This document shows, in pieces, positions 18,069 to 27,515 of a stretch of 64,000 nt of DNA (position 1 is its first letter; every line of letters begins with the position of its first letter). The translations under genes were made by a program, and so were the position numbers. Origin of the DNA: Neorhizobium vignae (lineage in GTDB: Bacteria; Pseudomonadota; Alphaproteobacteria; Rhizobiales; Rhizobiaceae). Under the pieces are notes generated by a model. The model made no database searches and was not told the DNA's origin. It saw nothing but the letters and a program-made list of their open reading frames with translations. The stretch spans positions 248,001 through 312,000 of the forward strand of contig NZ_JNNU01000006.1 in NCBI RefSeq assembly GCF_000732195.1, in the 5' to 3' direction.

Positions 18069-19475
18069 ATGGCATATGATCTCGTCGTAATCGGAAGCGG
18101 CCCCGGCGGTTACGTCTGCGCGGTAAAGGCCGCCCAGCTCGGCCTCAAGGTCGCGGTCGTGGAAAAGCGCGCCACCTATGGCGGGACCTGCCTCAACATC
18201 GGCTGCATCCCTTCCAAGGCGCTGCTGCACGCCTCCGAAATGTTCGCCCACGCCGCCCACGGCATGGATGCGCTCGGCGTCGAGGTTTCCGCTCCGAAGC
18301 TCAACCTTGAAAAGATGATGGCCCACAAGGACGCGACCGTGAAGTCGAACGTCGACGGCGTCTCGTTCCTGTTCAAGAAGAACAAGATCGACGGCTTCAT
18401 CGGCACCGGCAAGATCGTCTCGGCTGGCAAGGTCTCGGTGACCGGCGAGGACGGCAAGGTCCAGGAACTCGAAACGAAGAACATCGTCATTGCCACCGGC
18501 TCCGACGTTGCGGGCATTCCGGGCGTCAATGTCGAGATCGACGAGAAGGTGATCATCTCGTCCACCGGCGGCATCGCGCTGGAAAAGGTGCCGCAGCACC
18601 TGATCGTGGTCGGCGGCGGCGTCATCGGCATGGAGCTTGGCTCTGTCTGGTCGCGCCTCGGCGCCAAGGTCACCGTGATCGAATATCTCGACAAGCTGCT
18701 CGGCGGCATGGACGGCGAAGTGTCCAAGCAGTTCCAGCGCATGATGGCGAAGCAGGGCATGGACATCCGCACGGATGCCAAGGTCACCGGTGTCGAAAAG
18801 ACCGCCAACGGTGCCAAGGTCACCTACGAGCCGGTCAAGGGCGGTGACGCCCAGACGCTCGAAGCCGACGTCGTGCTGATCGCCACCGGCCGCAAGCCCT
18901 ACACGGCGGGTCTCGGTCTGGAAGAAGCAGGCGTCAAGCTCGACAACCGCGGCCGCGTCGAGATCGACGGCCACTTCAAGACCAATGTCGAAGGCATCTA
19001 CGCGATCGGCGACGTCGTTCGTGGTCCGATGCTCGCCCACAAGGCGGAAGACGAAGGCGTGGCGATGGCCGAGATCATCGCCGGCCAGCATGGCCATGTG
19101 AACTATGACGTCATCCCCGGCGTCGTCTACACCCAGCCGGAAGTGGCGTCCGTCGGCAAGACCGAGGAAGAGCTGAAGGCTGCGGGCATCGCCTACAAGG
19201 TCGGCAAGTTCCCGTTCACCGCCAACGGCCGCGCCCGCGCCATGCTGGCAACGGACGGCTTCGTGAAGATCCTTGCAGACAAGGATACCGACCGGGTTCT
19301 CGGCGGCCATATCGTCGGTTTCGGCGCCGGCGAAATGATCCACGAGATCGCCGTGCTGATGGAATTCGGCGGCTCCTCGGAAGACCTCGGCCGCACCTGC
19401 CATGCCCACCCGACCATGTCGGAAGCCGTCAAGGAAGCCGCACTCGCGACCTTCTTCAAGCCGATCCATATGTAA
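18069..19475 (+). CDS. lpdA: dihydrolipoyl dehydrogenase (E3)
   Basis: The 468-residue flavoprotein reoxidises the lipoyl arm of SucB and makes NADH. It shows the FAD fold YDLVVIGSGPGGYVCAVKAA, the redox disulfide GGTCLNIGCIPSKALLH near residue 42, a second dinucleotide fold VVGGGVIGMELGSVWSRLG for NAD near residue 180, IYAIGDVVRGPMLAHKAEDE near residue 312, and the catalytic histidine in CHAHPTMSEAVKEAAL near residue 445. The ATG at 18069 is preferred to the GTG three bases upstream. A strong terminator follows, so this closes the suc cluster. Confidence 0.96.
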   Translation: MAYDLVVIGSGPGGYVCAVKAAQLGLKVAVVEKRATYGGTCLNIGCIPSKALLHASEMFAHAAHGMDALGVEVSAPKLNLEKMMAHKDATVKSNVDGVSFLFKKNKIDGFIGTGKIVSAGKVSVTGEDGKVQELETKNIVIATGSDVAGIPGVNVEIDEKVIISSTGGIALEKVPQHLIVVGGGVIGMELGSVWSRLGAKVTVIEYLDKLLGGMDGEVSKQFQRMMAKQGMDIRTDAKVTGVEKTANGAKVTYEPVKGGDAQTLEADVVLIATGRKPYTAGLGLEEAGVKLDNRGRVEIDGHFKTNVEGIYAIGDVVRGPMLAHKAEDEGVAMAEIIAGQHGHVNYDVIPGVVYTQPEVASVGKTEEELKAAGIAYKVGKFPFTANGRARAMLATDGFVKILADKDTDRVLGGHIVGFGAGEMIHEIAVLMEFGGSSEDLGRTCHAHPTMSEAVKEAALATFFKPIHM

Positions 19476-19492
19476 GAATGAACTTCGGACCC

Positions 19493-19530
19493 AAAGGCCG
19501 TCGGATCCCGTGATCCGGCGGCCTTTGCTG
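19493..19530 (+). terminator. terminator after lpdA
   Basis: AAAGGCCGTCGGATC (19493-19507) pairs with GATCCGGCGGCCTTT (19512-19526), with one G-T pair, around a CCGT loop. A 15-bp stem with A/T at its base fits a factor-independent terminator for the suc-lpd transcript. Confidence 0.8.
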
Positions 19531-19644
19531 TTTATGGAGATGCGTGTTCAGCCGCCGGCCATATTGCCGCAGCGCCTATGGAGTTCACCGATGGCGGCAG
19601 TTGCATGTTAATGTGAGGCACGATCCAGGATCGCCAAGGCACTC

Positions 19645-20154
19645 ATGATGCAAATGTCCGTGACGCCTACCAAAACAGCGCCCCGCCTGCCGGATCCGGT
19701 ACTGCCCCTGGCAGATTGGGCGGATCGCTATGAAATCGTCGTGCCGGCAAGGGAACTGACGGCAATCGAGGCCGCCAGGCTTGCGCTCGGACATTTCCCG
19801 CGTTGGGTGCGGGTCCTGATGGCGATCAGAAACGCGGCGGTCGCGCCTTTCGGCCTCAAGTCGTCGGGATACCATTCGCCGAACGTGGTGGAGATGATCG
19901 GCCTGTTTCCCGTCCTTTCCCAGTCGGCACGCCAGGCCGTGCTCGGGTTCGATGACCATCATCTCGATTTCCGCATCGTCGTCGATGTCGATGACAGTTC
20001 GAAAGGCAAAGTGGTCGGCGTCACCACGCTGGTGCGGCGCAAGATCCTGTTCGGCAGGATCTACATTGCCGTCATCACCCCGTTTCACAAATTGATTGTT
20101 TCGGCGATGCTTTCGAACGTGGAAAAACGGTTGGCAGGCTCCGAAGCCCAGTAA
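19645..20154 (+). CDS. DUF2867 domain protein
   Basis: The 169-residue protein has no signal peptide. It contains a stretch typical of DUF2867: PRWVRVLMAIRNAAVAPFGL, then VVEMIGLFPVLSQSARQAVLGFDD and a beta-rich LDFRIVVDVD, with VVGVTTLVRRKILFGRIY near residue 125. The family is uncharacterised. Two close ATGs (19645 and 19648) are possible starts. It stands alone between the lpdA terminator and a cytochrome b561 gene. Confidence 0.75.
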   Translation: MMQMSVTPTKTAPRLPDPVLPLADWADRYEIVVPARELTAIEAARLALGHFPRWVRVLMAIRNAAVAPFGLKSSGYHSPNVVEMIGLFPVLSQSARQAVLGFDDHHLDFRIVVDVDDSSKGKVVGVTTLVRRKILFGRIYIAVITPFHKLIVSAMLSNVEKRLAGSEAQ

Positions 20155-20285
20155 CGGCGGCCTGTTTTGCGAAACATCAATTCCAGGATTAAATCTTGGA
20201 CAGGCTTGCCGGTTTCGCTTGAGCGTCGGGATAATGGTCCTAAACTGAATGCCATTGCACTAACCTTCTGAAAAGGGTCAAGAAA

Positions 20286-20777
20286 ATGGTTCCCTACTTC
20301 TCGATGCCGCAGCGTATTTTGCATTGGCTGATGGCGGCTCTCATTCTTTTCAACTTGCTCTTCACCGATGCCATGGAAACTGCCGGGCGGCTGATGTTCG
20401 GGGGGCAGACACTGACGCCGGAGCAGGTAAGTGCGGCGAACATCCATGCCTATGTCGGCATCACCGTGCTGCTGCTTGCTGTCGTCCGGCTCTGTCTGCG
20501 GTTCGTCCAGGGCGCGCCGCCGGAGCCGGAGCAAGAGCCGCCGTTCCTGCGGGTGGTGGCGAGGATCAGCCACTGGGCCTTTTATGCGCTGTTCTTCGTG
20601 ATGCCGTTTGCGGGTATCGGGGCCTATTATTTCGGGAACAAGACCGCGGCTTTCGCGCATGCGGGACCGCTGAAACTTTTGATGTGGGCGTTGATCGTCG
20701 CCCATATCGCAGGCGCGCTGGTGCATCAGTTCTATTGGAAGACCGATGTGCTGAAGCGGATGACGAGTGGCCGATGA
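20286..20777 (+). CDS. cytochrome b561 family membrane protein
   Basis: The 163-residue protein has four predicted transmembrane helices (about residues 10-28, 50-70, 90-112, 125-148) with histidines placed to ligate two b hemes: PQRILHWLMAAL in helix 1, HAYVGITVLLLAVVRL in helix 2, ISHWAFYALFFVMPFAG in helix 3 and HIAGALVHQFYWKTDVLKRM in and after helix 4. This matches the bacterial cytochrome b561 (CybB-like) family, thought to pass electrons between quinol and acceptors such as superoxide. It converges on the TraB/GumN gene with 13 bases between stops. Confidence 0.88.
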   Translation: MVPYFSMPQRILHWLMAALILFNLLFTDAMETAGRLMFGGQTLTPEQVSAANIHAYVGITVLLLAVVRLCLRFVQGAPPEPEQEPPFLRVVARISHWAFYALFFVMPFAGIGAYYFGNKTAAFAHAGPLKLLMWALIVAHIAGALVHQFYWKTDVLKRMTSGR

Positions 20778-20790
20778 AGGATGGGCGGTG

Positions 20791-21873
20791 TCAATTGACC
20801 GCCGTCACCTTGAAGCCCTTCTTCCGGAAGAGTTCGACAAGGCCTTCCTCGCCCGGCAGGTGAAGAGCGCCGACGGCCATGAAGGCGCCGCCTTGGTCGA
20901 GGATTGGGGCTGCCCGATCGGCCATCACGTGGTTGCGCTTGCTGACGACGAGGTTTTCGAAGTCGCCGTAACCGGCTTCGTCCTCGGTGCCGTCGGGTGC
21001 GACGGCTTTCAGCATCGGCATGGCAAGGCCGATCTCGCCGGAAATATAGACTTCCGTCAGAGTCTCGAAGACATCGTCGACGCGCTTGCCGAGCTTGATG
21101 GTTTCGATCAGCGACTTGAGGTGGAGATCGATCGGGATCGCATTCAGCGCCGCCGCCTGCTCTTCGAGCGTTTCCAGGCCCCTGACCGGCTTGCCCTCGG
21201 CCGTTGCCTGTTCGGCAATCTTCTTGTCGAGGAAGGCGACGTTCTGGGCCTTGCGGGCAAGCTCGCAGGCCGGCACGGAAACGAGTGCCATCAGCATCCA
21301 CGGCCGCATGCGCGAAACGGCAGAGAGCGGCACTCCGCGTGCCTTCAGGCCGGTTTCGAGCAGAGCGACATCGTCCTTCGACAAGAGCGAATCGATCGTG
21401 CTGCCGTCCGTCAGCATCATCAGTTCCGGTTTGGCCAGCATCTTGGCCATCGCCTTCTTCTCGTCGATGACCTCGTCGGATTCGATGACGATGGTTTTCG
21501 CCTTGGAATGGGCTTCCGCGGCGCCGAGCGGCATTTTCAGAACCCGCGGATCGGACACATGCATGGTGCCGAGCAGATAGGATGGCGCCAGCCCGTCCTT
21601 CTCGATCTTCCAGAAGATGCCCTTGCCGTTCGGCACCTTGGCGCCTTCCGCGATGATCTGGTCGTAGAGCGGCGACTTTTCCGCCTTCATCTCTTCGAGG
21701 AGGTTCCGGCCGTCGCATGCGGGCGTTTCCGCCCATGCAGGCGACAGCGATGCGAGGACGAGAAGGAGAGAGGCAAGTGCCACGACGTGGGCGGCCGCGA
21801 TCAGCCACAGCACGAAACCTTGGGCGCGCTTGACCAAAGCGCCGGTGGAAGAGGCAAAGGCGGGAGTCATCAT
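20791..21873 (-). CDS. TraB/GumN family protein
   Basis: The 360-residue protein has an N-terminal hydrophobic segment (FVLWLIAAAHVVALASLLLV, about residues 19-45, ending SPAWAET) acting as signal peptide or anchor. The two family GxxH motifs are present: YLLGTMHVSDPRV near residue 98 and FMAVGALHLPGEEGLVELF near the C-terminus, plus conserved glutamate in IVIESDE. These form the putative metalloprotease-like site of TraB/GumN proteins, whose cellular role in bacteria is unclear. The start could lie further in, because several methionines precede the hydrophobic core. Confidence 0.85.
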   Translation of the reverse strand: MMTPAFASSTGALVKRAQGFVLWLIAAAHVVALASLLLVLASLSPAWAETPACDGRNLLEEMKAEKSPLYDQIIAEGAKVPNGKGIFWKIEKDGLAPSYLLGTMHVSDPRVLKMPLGAAEAHSKAKTIVIESDEVIDEKKAMAKMLAKPELMMLTDGSTIDSLLSKDDVALLETGLKARGVPLSAVSRMRPWMLMALVSVPACELARKAQNVAFLDKKIAEQATAEGKPVRGLETLEEQAAALNAIPIDLHLKSLIETIKLGKRVDDVFETLTEVYISGEIGLAMPMLKAVAPDGTEDEAGYGDFENLVVSKRNHVMADRAAPILDQGGAFMAVGALHLPGEEGLVELFRKKGFKVTAVN

Positions 21874-21967
21874 GTCATCCGTCTGAAAGTTGCCGGCATA
21901 TTAGCGATGGCGGCTGCACAAGCGCTTAACGCAACTGGTTAAAACTTCGTTCAGGCAGATCTAGGGG

Positions 21968-22903
21968 CTACGCACGGGGGTGGGCACGGTCGTAGACTTC
22001 CAGAAGCCTCGAGGAATCGACGCCGGTATAGACCTGGGTCGTCGAAAGGCTGGCATGGCCGAGCAGTTCCTGGATGGTGCGCAGGTCGCCGCCGCCGGCG
22101 AGCAGATGGGTTGCAAAGGAATGCCGCAGCGCATGCGGCGTTGCCGTCTCCGGCAGTCCGAAGGCGCTCCTGAGCTTCTGCATTTCCCGCTGGATGATCG
22201 CCGGCTGCAGTGGACCGCCGCGAGCGCCGCGAAACAGCGGCTTTTCGGCTTCCAGATGGTAGGGGCAGAGTTTCGTGTAGGTGGCGACGGCATCGAATAC
22301 CGCCTGCAGCAGCGGCACCAGGCGGGTCTTGCCGCCCTTGCCGGTGATCCGCAGAGTTGTCGCGCCAGGCAGCAGGTCTGTCGGCCTGAGACCCAAGGCC
22401 TCGGAGATGCGCAGGCCGCAGCCGTAGAGCAGGGCCAGCACGGCGGCATCGCGGGCGGCGACCCACGGCTCTTCCTGCAATTGGGCGCCTGTCGTGACGA
22501 GGTTGAGCGCCTGGCGGTCGGTCAGCGGCTTTGGCAGGGACTTCGGCTGCTTCGGAGCGCGGATGGCACCGGCGGCTGCGGCGTTCACCAGGCCCTTGCG
22601 CTCAAGATAACGAAGAAATGAACGAAGCCCCGCGAGATGCCGGCCGAGCGACCTTGCTCCGGAACCGTCGCGGCGGCGCGCAGCCAGGAAAGCACGCAGG
22701 TCGGCCGGGCGCAGGGTGTGGATATCGGAAATTTTTGCGGGACCTGCCAGATGTCGGGTCAGAAACGTCAAAAACTGCCGCGTATCGCGTTCATAGGCAT
22801 CGAGCGTGTTGTCCGACAGCCGGCGTTCGTTTGCCAGGCTCTCCAACCATTCGCGACGTTTTTCCACGAGATCGGGTGCGGCGATAATCAGCAGCTCATT
22901 CAC
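21968..22903 (-). CDS. xerC: tyrosine recombinase XerC
   Basis: The 311-residue tyrosine recombinase acts with XerD at the dif site to resolve chromosome dimers. The N-terminal SAM-like core-binding domain (about residues 10-105) includes YERDTRQFLTFL. The catalytic domain shows LYGCGLRISEALGL (first catalytic Arg), a lysine in RITGKGGKTRLVPLL, HALRHSFATHLLAGGGDLR (His-x-x-Arg), LLGHASLSTTQVYTGVD with the second His and the nucleophilic tyrosine. It is a chromosomal housekeeping copy next to priA-region genes, not part of an integrated element: no att duplications or cargo are seen. Confidence 0.93.
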   Translation of the reverse strand: MNELLIIAAPDLVEKRREWLESLANERRLSDNTLDAYERDTRQFLTFLTRHLAGPAKISDIHTLRPADLRAFLAARRRDGSGARSLGRHLAGLRSFLRYLERKGLVNAAAAGAIRAPKQPKSLPKPLTDRQALNLVTTGAQLQEEPWVAARDAAVLALLYGCGLRISEALGLRPTDLLPGATTLRITGKGGKTRLVPLLQAVFDAVATYTKLCPYHLEAEKPLFRGARGGPLQPAIIQREMQKLRSAFGLPETATPHALRHSFATHLLAGGGDLRTIQELLGHASLSTTQVYTGVDSSRLLEVYDRAHPRA

Positions 22904-23055
22904 TGTCGGCCCCGTTGAATTCGGATTGGTTGCGCCCCAGATTGCTCTGGACGGCGTTACGAAATCCCTAAGACTGCCTTAGTCGTGGGTAACGATGTCA
23001 TCGTTCGATCATACGGGGCTGCCATACCAAGCAGGTCCTGCCTGCGGGAGTTTCT

Positions 23056-23985
23056 ATGGCGCGCCGTGATTCTACGACCACTTTTGGACAGTTCGCGGAA
23101 ACAATCGCCCTCGTTTCACAAGGCAGACCCGGTCACATCGTCGACACGCTGATCGCCGAACGCGGCCAGCGCATCGTCCAGAATCCGCTCTGGCCGGTGA
23201 TGCGGCCATTTCTCTACACGCTGCTGCGTTATGGACGGGCGATCAAATTCGCCAACGACATCTCGACGCTCAGCGGCTTCCAGTGCTTCGAATACATGAG
23301 CGACCTCCTGAAGCTGGATGTGACGGTCGCCAACGCGGAGCGCATTCCCGAAAAGGGCGGCTTCATTCTCGTTAGCAACCATCCGACCGGGATTGCCGAC
23401 GGGGTTGCCGTCTTCGACCTCCTGAAGTCGCGCCGTCCGGACATGATGGTGTTCGCCAACCGCGATGCGGTGCGCGTCAATCCGCGTTTTTCCGAGATGA
23501 TCATCCCCGTCGAATGGCGGGAGGAATACAAGACCAAGCTGAAGGCGCGCGAGACGCTGGTTCTGACCAACAAGACCATCGAGGACGGCAAGGTCATGGT
23601 GCTGTTTCCCTCGGGGCGCATCGCCTATTGGGCGGATGGCCGGCTGAACGAGCGGCCGTGGAAAACATCCGCCGTCAGTCTCGCCCGCAAATACAACCTG
23701 CCGATCCTGCCGATCCACATGCGCGCGCGCAATTCCGGCCTGTTCTATTGGTTTGCCAAATGGTCGACGGAACTGCGCGACATGACGGTGTTCCACGAGC
23801 TCCTGAACAAGAAGGGCGATCATTTCGATTTCACCGTCGGCCAGATGATCCCCCCGAGTGCGCTGGATGGCGATATGACGGAGGTCACCAAGGCGCTGGA
23901 ACAGCACACGGTGTTCGAACTTGCCGCCGATGGCGATGCGGTGTTCAAGCCCGACGAGAAGGCGCGGACGGCGTCGGCGGCGTGA
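23056..23985 (+). CDS. 1-acyl-sn-glycerol-3-phosphate acyltransferase family (PlsC-like) protein
   Basis: The 309-residue acyltransferase has the family block I in FILVSNHPTGIADGVAVFDL near residue 108. The histidine and aspartate are spaced HX5D rather than the classical HX4D, a variation seen in several glycerol acyltransferase subgroups. VMVLFPSGRIAYWADGR near residue 185 is the FPxG block III, and LPILPIHMRARNSGLF is block IV. The likely reaction is acyl transfer to a lysophospholipid or similar acceptor at the inner membrane face. There is no obvious transmembrane helix. It is divergent from xerC. Confidence 0.85.
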   Translation: MARRDSTTTFGQFAETIALVSQGRPGHIVDTLIAERGQRIVQNPLWPVMRPFLYTLLRYGRAIKFANDISTLSGFQCFEYMSDLLKLDVTVANAERIPEKGGFILVSNHPTGIADGVAVFDLLKSRRPDMMVFANRDAVRVNPRFSEMIIPVEWREEYKTKLKARETLVLTNKTIEDGKVMVLFPSGRIAYWADGRLNERPWKTSAVSLARKYNLPILPIHMRARNSGLFYWFAKWSTELRDMTVFHELLNKKGDHFDFTVGQMIPPSALDGDMTEVTKALEQHTVFELAADGDAVFKPDEKARTASAA

Positions 23986-24038
23986 AGCGAGGGCTCGGCG
24001 GTATTTTTTCCATCCGGCTCTTCGGTTAGGAATGGAAG

Positions 24039-25181
24039 ATGCTGCTTCGCTCGATGTTTGCCGCCAATTACCGCTCGCTGCGCTCGATCCGCATGGATCT
24101 GGCAGGTGTCAATCTGTTCATAGGCGAGAACGGCGTCGGCAAGTCCAATCTCTATCGCGCCCTGCAGCTCGTGCAGGCCGCGGTGCGCGGCAATCTGGCC
24201 TATGAGATCGCGGCCGAAGGCGGGATGGCCTCGGCGCTCTGGTCCGGCCCTCGCCGGCAGGAGAAGAATTTCCGCATCAAGCTCGAAGTCGAGGTTCTTG
24301 ATGAAGAGCGGGCGGTGACGTTCCGCTACCGGGTCGAGGCGGGGCTTCGTCCGCCTATCGATGCGGCGGGCTTTGCCTTCGAGCCGCAGGTGAAGGAGGA
24401 GGAGCTTGTCGTTGAAACCGGTTCGCGGCCCGTGACGATGATGAAACGCACCGGGCCGGGAATCATGGTGCGCGGGAAAAGCGGTCGGATGGAGGAGTAT
24501 CCCGAAAAGGCGATGACCTCGGAAACGGCGATCGCCCTGCTCGGCGATGCCGGCCACTATCCGGAAGTCGGCGCTTTTCGGCGATTGATCGACGGCTGGC
24601 GGTTCTTCCATGGTTTTCGAACGGATAGGGATTCCGCCCTGCGGCGGCCCTGCCTTGCCGTTACCTCGCCGCTGCTCGATCAGGACGGTGGTAACATGGC
24701 GGCGGTGTTCGCGACGCTCGTCCATACCCGCGGGGACACGGTGGAGCTCGACAGCGCCGTCGCTGCGGCTCTTGGCGGGGCGAAACTGCACGTGCCTGAG
24801 CCGGGTGAATATGCGGAATTCGGTCTGGTATTTCCCGATTTCCCCAAACGGATTTTTCAGCCGCGCGAGCTTTCCGATGGCCAGATCCGTTTCCTCGGGC
24901 TCGCCGCGGCCCTGATGTCCTATCGCCAGCCGCCGCTGATCGCGCTCAACGAGCCGGAGGCGAGCCTGCATCCGGACATGCTGCCGCCGCTCGCCGATAT
25001 GATCGCCCAGGCCGCCCGCCACAGCCAGATCTGGATCGTCACCCATTCCGAACCGCTTGCGTCGGCCGTTCGGGAGCGTTGCGGCACGCGGCCGCGGCGG
25101 GTGATCCGAAAGGAGGGCGCCACCTGGATCGACGGCATGCGGCTGACCGGCGTCATCGACGGGGAAGACGGGGACGAGTAG
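24039..25181 (+). CDS. AAA family ATPase (RecF/OLD-like, AAA_21)
   Basis: The 380-residue P-loop ATPase is of the SMC/RecF/OLD-like ABC-ATPase type. Walker A is in NLFIGENGVGKSNLYRAL near residue 28, the signature-like ELSDGQIRFLGLAAAL near residue 280, Walker B in PPLIALNEPEASLHPDMLPP near residue 305, and a switch histidine in IWIVTHSEPLASAV. There is no TOPRIM nuclease domain after the ATPase, unlike OLD proteins, and no nuclease partner in the neighbourhood. The upstream gene is a PlsC-like acyltransferase and the downstream gene is priA, so context gives little help. DNA metabolism is a plausible area. Confidence 0.85.
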   Translation: MLLRSMFAANYRSLRSIRMDLAGVNLFIGENGVGKSNLYRALQLVQAAVRGNLAYEIAAEGGMASALWSGPRRQEKNFRIKLEVEVLDEERAVTFRYRVEAGLRPPIDAAGFAFEPQVKEEELVVETGSRPVTMMKRTGPGIMVRGKSGRMEEYPEKAMTSETAIALLGDAGHYPEVGAFRRLIDGWRFFHGFRTDRDSALRRPCLAVTSPLLDQDGGNMAAVFATLVHTRGDTVELDSAVAAALGGAKLHVPEPGEYAEFGLVFPDFPKRIFQPRELSDGQIRFLGLAAALMSYRQPPLIALNEPEASLHPDMLPPLADMIAQAARHSQIWIVTHSEPLASAVRERCGTRPRRVIRKEGATWIDGMRLTGVIDGEDGDE

Positions 25182-25230
25182 TCCCGTTTAGGGTTCCCTT
25201 TTGTTCCATGTTTGGGCATGGTCGCCGCCC

Positions 25231-27453
25231 ATGGGGATAGATTCGTCCGATCTCTTCGGTTCGCTGTTTGAAGCGCCGTCATTGGCGAGGGTGGTGCCGG
25301 TTCTGGTGCCGCTGCCGGTGCCGGTCGCCTATAGCTATGCCGTGCCGGACGGCGTGCATGTGGAGCCCGGTTCGGTGGTTCAGGTGCCGGTCGGCCCGCG
25401 GCAATTGATCGGCGTCGTCTGGGACGGCGACAACGACGACAAGCTCGACCCCAAGAAGCTAAGGCCGCTGACCCTGGTCTTCGATTGCCCGCCGCTCTCC
25501 AAGGAGATGCGCGATTTCATCGACTGGGTGGCGAGCTACACGCTGTCGCCGCCGGGCCTGGTCGCGCGCATGGCGATCCGGGCGCCGGCAGCACTCGATC
25601 CCGAGCCGATGGTCGAAGGTCTTCGCTATCTCGGCGGTCAGCCGGAGCGGCTGACCCCGGCGCGTGCTCGCGTGCTCGATCTCGCTGGCGAAGAAGAAAT
25701 TCCGTGGACACGCAGCGGGCTGGCGCATGCCGCCGGCGTCTCGATGAGCGTCATCGACGGGCTGACCGCACAGGGGATTTTCGAAACCGTATTCCTGCCC
25801 CCGCCGCCGGTCGTGGCGATGCCCGATCCGGATTATATCAGCCCGCGCATCGAGGGACCGCAGAAACAGGCGTCCGTGGACATCCTGGAGTCGATCCGGG
25901 CGGGTGGCTTTTCCGCCTCGCTGATCGACGGCGTTACCGGCTCGGGCAAGACGGAAGTCTATTTCGAGGCGATCGCCGAAACCTTGAGGCGCGGAAAGCA
26001 GGTGCTGATCCTGCTGCCGGAAATCGCGCTGACCTCGAGCTTCCTCGAACGTTTCCAGGAGCGGTTCGGCGCCAAGCCAGGCGAATGGCATTCGGATCTG
26101 GCGCCCCGCATGCGCGAAAAGGTCTGGCGCGGCGTGGTGACCGGGGAGGTGAAGGTGGTGGCAGGTGCGCGCTCAGCGCTGTTCCTGCCCTTCGAGGATC
26201 TCGGCCTGATCATCGTCGATGAAGAGCACGACCCGGCCTACAAGCAGGAGGATCGGGTCTTCTACAACGCGCGCGACATGGCGGTGGTGCGGGCCCGGAT
26301 CGGCGATTTTCCGATCGTGCTCGTCTCGGCGACGCCGTCGGTGGAGAGCCAGGTCAACGGCCTGGCCGGCCGCTACAACACCGTGCACCTGCCGACCCGT
26401 TTCGGCGATGCGGCGATGCCGGACCTGCACCTGATCGACATGCGCCGCCATCCGCCGGAGCGCGGCGGCTTCCTGTCGCCGGTACTGCTGCGCGCCATGA
26501 AGAAGACTCTTGAGAGAGGCGAGCAGTCGCTGCTCTTCCTCAACCGGCGCGGTTATGCGCCGCTGACGCTCTGCCGCGTCTGCGGCCACCGGTTCCAGTG
26601 TCCGCAATGTTCGAGCTGGCTGGTGGAGCACCGGTTCAAGAACCAGATCCAGTGCCATCAGTGCGGTTATTCGGAACGGACCCCGGAAGCCTGCCCGGAA
26701 TGCGGTACGCTCGACCACCTCGTCGCCTGCGGGCCGGGCGTCGAGCGCATTGCCGAGGAAGTGGAGAAGCATTTTCCGGAGGCGCGCACGATTGTCATGT
26801 CGTCCGATCTGCTTGGCGGCGTCAAGCGCATGCGGATCGAGCTGGAGGCGATCGCCAAGGGCGAGGCGGATATCGTCATCGGCACGCAGCTCGTCGCCAA
26901 GGGCCATAACTTTCCGCTGATGACGCTGGTCGGCATTGTCGATTCCGATCTCGGCCTGTCCAACGGCGATCCGCGCGCCGCGGAGCGCACCTTCCAGCTT
27001 CTGAGCCAGGTGACGGGTCGCGCCGGGCGAACCGGTCTCAAGAGCCATGGCCTGCTGCAGACCTTCCAGCCGCAGCATCCGGTGATGCAGGCGATCGTCT
27101 CGGGCGATGCCGGGGCTTTTTACGAACGCGAGATCGCCGAACGGGAAAAGGCGATCCTGCCGCCTTTCGGCCGGCTGGCCTCGCTGATCGTCTCTGCCGA
27201 GACCCGCGCGGACGCGGAAACCCATGCGAGAGGCTTGCGGGCCGCCGCGCCGAAGGTCACCGGCATTTCGGTGCTCGGTCCGGCGGAAGCGCCGCTGGCG
27301 CTGGTGCGCGGCCGGCATCGCTTCCGGCTGCTGGTGCATGGACGGCGCAATTCCGACATGCAGGCGTTTCTGCGGGCGATGATGGAAAACGGCCCGAAAC
27401 AGCGCGGCTCGGTGCAGATCCAGCTCGATATCGACCCGCAGAGTTTTCTGTAG
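25231..27453 (+). CDS. priA: primosomal protein N' (replication restart helicase PriA)
   Basis: The 740-residue helicase reloads the replisome at stalled forks. The N-terminal 3'-DNA-binding domain (VVPVLVPLPVPVAYSYAVPD, about residues 20-110) is followed by a winged-helix region, Walker A DGVTGSGKTEVYFEAI near residue 233, IVDEEHDPAYKQED near residue 328, LLFLNRRGYAPLTLC near residue 440, and an eight-cysteine zinc region (CRVCGHRFQCPQC, then CHQCGYSERTPEACPECG, about residues 450-500). Motif V/VI residues are in IGTQLVAKGHNFP and QVTGRAGRTG. The ATG at 25231 is preferred; ten codons upstream lack family similarity. Confidence 0.95.
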   Translation: MGIDSSDLFGSLFEAPSLARVVPVLVPLPVPVAYSYAVPDGVHVEPGSVVQVPVGPRQLIGVVWDGDNDDKLDPKKLRPLTLVFDCPPLSKEMRDFIDWVASYTLSPPGLVARMAIRAPAALDPEPMVEGLRYLGGQPERLTPARARVLDLAGEEEIPWTRSGLAHAAGVSMSVIDGLTAQGIFETVFLPPPPVVAMPDPDYISPRIEGPQKQASVDILESIRAGGFSASLIDGVTGSGKTEVYFEAIAETLRRGKQVLILLPEIALTSSFLERFQERFGAKPGEWHSDLAPRMREKVWRGVVTGEVKVVAGARSALFLPFEDLGLIIVDEEHDPAYKQEDRVFYNARDMAVVRARIGDFPIVLVSATPSVESQVNGLAGRYNTVHLPTRFGDAAMPDLHLIDMRRHPPERGGFLSPVLLRAMKKTLERGEQSLLFLNRRGYAPLTLCRVCGHRFQCPQCSSWLVEHRFKNQIQCHQCGYSERTPEACPECGTLDHLVACGPGVERIAEEVEKHFPEARTIVMSSDLLGGVKRMRIELEAIAKGEADIVIGTQLVAKGHNFPLMTLVGIVDSDLGLSNGDPRAAERTFQLLSQVTGRAGRTGLKSHGLLQTFQPQHPVMQAIVSGDAGAFYEREIAEREKAILPPFGRLASLIVSAETRADAETHARGLRAAAPKVTGISVLGPAEAPLALVRGRHRFRLLVHGRRNSDMQAFLRAMMENGPKQRGSVQIQLDIDPQSFL

Positions 27454-27515
27454 CTTCTTTGCGACTTGTTTACCGCTTGCGCTAGAATCTGGCGATTCGA
27501 ATGGTGCGAGGCGAC

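Noticed and set aside
21968-22903. xerC as evidence of a mobile element
   Set aside because: Sequence is of the chromosomal XerC type and neighbours are housekeeping genes.
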